Assembly: GCA_964466115.1 (NCBI GenBank)
Contig: CAYXMH010000001.1
Location: 186,001 to 250,000, forward strand
Length of the DNA: 64,000 nucleotides
Direction: 5' to 3'
Origin: Pseudolysobacter sp964466115
GTDB lineage: Bacteria > Pseudomonadota > Gammaproteobacteria > Xanthomonadales > Rhodanobacteraceae
The notes under the pieces are model-generated. The model ran no database searches and was not told the DNA's origin. It saw only the letters and a list, made by a program, of their open reading frames with translations. Both the position numbers and the translations under genes were made by a program. This document shows positions 61,021 through 64,000 of the stretch, piece by piece (position 1 is the first letter of the stretch; each line of letters opens with the position of its first letter).

Positions 61021-61809
61021 TTAAGGCACGGTAAAGCCGTGGCGCAATAGGATTGTGCGCGCCGATTGCGATTTCAAACAGCCAAAAACTTGCCGTACGG
61101 CAGCGTTGTCTTGTCCCCGCACAATCGCCATTGGATAGACGATCGGCATGTGGGAGCCTTCCGGAAAACCATCGATAATTTTTACATTTGCATCGGATTG
61201 CGCATCCGATCGATAGACCACGCCCAGAGCCGCTTCACCGCGACCAGTCAAAGTAAGGGCAGCGCGTACATTCTCAGTAGCCACGACGCGACCGGAAATC
61301 GCATCCCATACGTTAAGCTTCGTCAGCGCCGCTTTCGCATAACGGCCCGCGGGCACGGCGCTGGTTTCAGCTAAGGCCAAGCGTCCGTTTGCACCGAGCG
61401 CTCCGCGCAAATCGAACCCGTCCGCAATCGAAAGTTGAATGGTGCTGTCCCTTGGCGCAATCAATACCAATTGATTGCCGATCAAATCCGAGCGCGTATC
61501 CGCGACCAGCCATTGCCGCTGCTCGAGATAATCCATCCATTCGCGATCCGCCGAAATAAACAACGCCGCTGGCGCGCCTTGCTCGATTTGCCGAGCCAAG
61601 ACCGATGTCGCCGCATAACTGACCTTTACCGTCGCGATCGCCGCAACTTCTGGGCTTATGATGATCTCATCCAACGCAGGCTTCATGCTTGCGGCAGCAA
61701 ACAACACTACGTCCACGGCATATACTGCGAAAGAGTTTAAACCCAGGCTCAGCAACACCCATGTGGCCACGCACTTAAAAGCACGGCGCGAAACATCGAG
61801 CACACTCAT
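61021..61809 (-). CDS. modA: Molybdate-binding periplasmic protein
   Basis: A 262-residue substrate-binding protein with signal peptide (cleavage near VYAVD). Family segments are VVLFAAASMKPALDEI, VSYAATSVLARQIEQGAPAALFISAD and LALAETSAVPAGRYAKAAL, which line the oxyanion site. The ATG overlaps the hisS stop (ATGA), so mod translation is coupled to hisS. Tungstate binding cannot be excluded. Confidence 0.93.
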   Translation of the reverse strand: MSVLDVSRRAFKCVATWVLLSLGLNSFAVYAVDVVLFAAASMKPALDEIIISPEVAAIATVKVSYAATSVLARQIEQGAPAALFISADREWMDYLEQRQWLVADTRSDLIGNQLVLIAPRDSTIQLSIADGFDLRGALGANGRLALAETSAVPAGRYAKAALTKLNVWDAISGRVVATENVRAALTLTGRGEAALGVVYRSDAQSDANVKIIDGFPEGSHMPIVYPMAIVRGQDNAAVRQVFGCLKSQSARTILLRHGFTVP

Positions 61810-63194
61810 GGGCAAGTCTGCCTTATCTCCTGGCTTAATTCGCTAGTGAGTGTTTCGATGACCCGCGGCCGCTCAACCTGAGATTGTTGCTGCGAGTCCA
61901 TATCCTTGATCGTAACAGTGGCGCCGCCTTCGTCGAGCACCATGACAAACCGGATTCCAGCACGATCCGCATACTTAAATTGCTTGGCCAATTTGGATGC
62001 CTCTAACACCAACTCAGTATTGATGCCTGCTTCGCGCAACTCCATGGCCAGTTTTAAACAATCCTCCATCTGCATTGCGTGCATCTGCGTCACCAACACT
62101 TTCACCGTGCTTTGACTTTTCGGCAACAAGTTGGCTTCACGCAATTGATAAAATAAGCGCGTGGCGCCAATTGAAATACCTACGCCCGGCAATTTCGATT
62201 TGGTGTAATGCGTTGCGAGGTCTTCATAACGGCCACCAGAACAAATGGAACCGATATCCGGATGATCGTTCAGTGTGGTTTCGTATACCGTACCGGTGTA
62301 ATAATCCAAACCGCGTGCAACGGAAAGATTTAGCACGCAAGCATGTTTAGGTACGTCAAGGCCTATAAGCGTACCCATCACACTGCGCATTTCATCAATC
62401 CCTTCGTGCAATGCTTCAGTGGCAGTTCCATACTGATTTGCAATGGTTAATAGTTTGACAAAAATCATCTCGAACTCACCAAGCTTTGCGCGCAGCTGCA
62501 TAACATCTAGCAGGCACTGCACCACGTCTTGATTAAGTCCGAAATTCGACCCAGTAAGCACCTCGTTGACATAACCAATCCCGCGCTTATCGAGCTTGTC
62601 AATTTCACGCAATACCCGCGTTTGCTGTTCAGCATCAACGATACCGACACTGGCAAAAAAACCGCGCATGATTTTGCGGTTATTAAGATGAATCGTGAAC
62701 GGGCCGATTTTGAGATCGTGGAACAAACGATAAATCACCGCCGGGATTTCCGCGTCATAACGCAACGACAAAGTGTCCTTACCGATCACATCAATATCGC
62801 ATTGGTAAAACTCGCGAAAGCGCCCGCGCTGCGCCGACTCACCGCGATAAACGCGCTGCATCTGATAACGGCGAAACGGAAACGACAGCTCGCGCTCATG
62901 CTCGGCCACATAGCGCGCTAGCGGCACGGTAAGATCAAAACGCAGTGCCAATTCCGGTTCAGCACCTTGTTTCAAGCTTCCGGTGGATTGCACAAAATAC
63001 ACTTGGCGCTCAGTCTCGCCACCGGTTTTAGTCAACAGCACGTTGGTGAATTCCATAACCGGTGTTTCAATCGGCAAAAAGCCGAACAACTCAAAATTGC
63101 GTCGAATCGTGTCCAACAGGTTCTGAAACGCAATTTGATCGAGCGGTAGCAGCTCCATCACACCAGGCATAGTACGGGCAGCAGTTAATGCCAT
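61806..63194 (-). CDS. hisS: Histidyl-tRNA synthetase
   Basis: A class II synthetase of 462 residues. Motif 2 is in RYQMQRVYRGESAQRGRFREFYQCD; the histidine-specific segments are LNLSVARGLDYYTGTVYE and GSICSGGRYEDLATHY. A C-terminal anticodon-binding domain begins near residue 360 (VKVLVTQMHAMQMEDCL). The protein is the only histidyl synthetase seen. modABC follow on the same strand with an ATGA junction. Confidence 0.96.
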   Translation of the reverse strand: MALTAARTMPGVMELLPLDQIAFQNLLDTIRRNFELFGFLPIETPVMEFTNVLLTKTGGETERQVYFVQSTGSLKQGAEPELALRFDLTVPLARYVAEHERELSFPFRRYQMQRVYRGESAQRGRFREFYQCDIDVIGKDTLSLRYDAEIPAVIYRLFHDLKIGPFTIHLNNRKIMRGFFASVGIVDAEQQTRVLREIDKLDKRGIGYVNEVLTGSNFGLNQDVVQCLLDVMQLRAKLGEFEMIFVKLLTIANQYGTATEALHEGIDEMRSVMGTLIGLDVPKHACVLNLSVARGLDYYTGTVYETTLNDHPDIGSICSGGRYEDLATHYTKSKLPGVGISIGATRLFYQLREANLLPKSQSTVKVLVTQMHAMQMEDCLKLAMELREAGINTELVLEASKLAKQFKYADRAGIRFVMVLDEGGATVTIKDMDSQQQSQVERPRVIETLTSELSQEIRQTCP

Positions 63195-63398
63195 TGATTT
63201 TCTCGAAAAATATACGATGATTGCGCCGCAGCGCAGCAGGGTCTATAGCCTAGCAGATGGCAATGGTAGATGGATCGCAGCAGATCACCCCGGTAAACCG
63301 GACACAAAGCCTAATTGCCAACCTCGTGCAGTGAGAAAGTTGCCACGAGTGGGGCGCCCCGTTATGATTCACGGTCCACGTTCTTAGGATTTTTCCAT

Positions 63399-63475
63399 CG
63401 GGGTGTAGCTCAGTCTGGTAGAGCGCTACGTTCGGGACGTAGAAGTCGCAGGTTCAAATCCTGTCTCCCCGACCA
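63399..63475 (+). tRNA. tRNA-Pro (anticodon CGG)
   Basis: A 77-nt cloverleaf: acceptor CGGGGTG/CTCCCCG, D-arm GCTC/GAGC, anticodon arm CTACG/CGTAG with loop TTCGGGA, T-arm with TTCAAAT loop and encoded CCA. Position C1 is typical of tRNA-Pro. The acceptor has a U-U mismatch at 6-67. Confidence 0.95.
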
Positions 63476-63832
63476 ATTTTTATACGAAAAATCAGCGTCT
63501 TGAACTAAATTTCAACGCCCACCACCCCTCGGCAATCCGAAGCGCCCACCCTCCAGGACAGGCGACTTAAAAGGCCAAAAATTTGGCCGCGTCGAAAAAG
63601 CGCTCACCTCGGCTAATCTCGATTTCGTCGGGCATCGTGTTTTTCTTAACGTAGGGTAATGCACGAAAAACCGTTATTCATTACGGTATAAAAAGAATCA
63701 TTTGTTATGGGTTTAGCGATCCATACCCATCATTAAACGATTTACTAAAATTGACAATTCCTAACCTTTTTGTGGGTTTTTTCAGTGCTACATTTGCCAA
63801 TCGGGGTAGTAGCCCAACTTAAGGCACGCACG
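63476..63832. other. 357-bp AT-rich leader before the last gene
   Basis: No coding signal. A perfect 7-bp palindrome GGCCAAA/TTTGGCC at 63573-63588 may end tRNA transcription. TTGACA near 63751 could be a -35, but the -10 is not clear. The AT-rich stretch from about 63660 to 63780 differs from its surroundings and suggests a regulatory region for the following exported protein. Confidence 0.4.
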
Positions 63833-64000
63833 ATGAAGCTCATTCCGTCTTTATTATTGCCCACCTCCATTTGCCAACTGGCCCTAGCCGCGAGCGCCGC
63901 CGTTGGCTTAATCGCCACGCCATTATCAACGCGCGCCGTTGATTACGTGCCTTCGCTTATCGACGCGCAAGGCGGCGGAACTCCGCTCAACACAGCGACC
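63833..64000 (+). CDS. Exported protein, N-terminal fragment (runs off the window)
   Basis: The first 56 codons of an open frame. The start MKLIPSLLLPTSICQLALAA and SAAVGLIATPLSTRAVDYV look like an export signal followed by a mature part (VPSLIDAQGGGTPLNTAT). The gene is cut by the window end, so no family can be assigned. No strong ribosome binding site is visible (AAGGCACGCACG upstream). Confidence 0.6.
   Translation, partial: MKLIPSLLLPTSICQLALAASAAVGLIATPLSTRAVDYVPSLIDAQGGGTPLNTAT

Noticed and set aside
63315..63503. Plus-strand open frame of 62 codons
   Set aside because: It spans the tRNA-Pro gene and is a product of its sequence.
63780..63832. Riboswitch in the leader of the last gene
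   Set aside because: Some short paired blocks are visible but no known riboswitch core could be matched.

Overview
The window looks like a chromosomal segment of a gammaproteobacterium, most likely on or near the Xanthomonadales side. The evidence is gene content rather than a 16S gene: a fused aspartokinase/diaminopimelate decarboxylase (lysAC), the alternative MurD2-MurL route for D-glutamate in peptidoglycan (described in Xanthomonas), the order dcd - apbC - metG - rnfB - nth, and a chromosomal integron beside pstS. No sequence search was possible, so the placement is an inference.

Layout. 1-11.6 kb is housekeeping: recX (5' end only), recA and pncC on the minus strand, mutS divergent from pncC, a lipoprotein, dcd, apbC/mrp, a second lipoprotein, metG, rnfB and nth, plus two small unassigned proteins. 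11.9-14.8 kb is a RiPP metallophore operon of the Hvf/bufferin kind: a secreted precursor with two EF-hands and seven regularly placed cysteines, a DUF692 (MNIO) iron oxygenase, a DUF2063 partner and a DoxX-type membrane protein. 14.8-17.2 kb is a phosphate pair (OprP-like porin, PstS) with a candidate PHO box.

17.2-29.8 kb is a chromosomal integron and its accessory tail. The integrase points left. To its right every gene except those of one IS3-family element lies on the plus strand: a DNA methyltransferase cut by the IS, a GFA-family protein with a clear attC site, a toxin-antitoxin pair, an unknown cassette ORF with a probable attC, and a VOC protein with a half site. These are followed by small proteins of cassette type (SRPBCC, alpha/beta hydrolase, DUF1801, GNAT, TauE-like, GFA, YCII, an encapsulated-ferritin homologue without targeting tail) for which no convincing attC remains.

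29.4-36 kb carries cytochrome c' and b561 and then the minus-strand run lysAC - murL - murD2. This links meso-DAP and lysine synthesis with D-Glu incorporation in the cell wall. 36-41 kb has an amino-acid permease and a two-subunit molybdenum hydroxylase (IorAB type); its metal is probably supplied by the modABC genes at 59.6-61.8 kb, which are translationally coupled to hisS. 41-59.6 kb is a mixed region: an EF-G paralogue, a SET-domain protein, an active/inactive M16 peptidase pair, SufT, a MocR regulator divergent from a PNPOx-like flavoprotein across a clear inverted-repeat operator, a secreted LRR protein, a nitroreductase with a 5'-3' exonuclease, a secreted beta-propeller protein, a Nudix hydrolase, GNAT, a long acyl-CoA dehydrogenase and an LEA-like lipoprotein. 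The window ends with tRNA-Pro(CGG) and the start of an exported protein.

The most interesting items are the hybrid EF-hand/multi-cysteine RiPP precursor and its operon, the decayed integron with its cargo, the orphan EncFtn-like ferritin, and the MurD2-MurL-LysAC cell-wall cluster.
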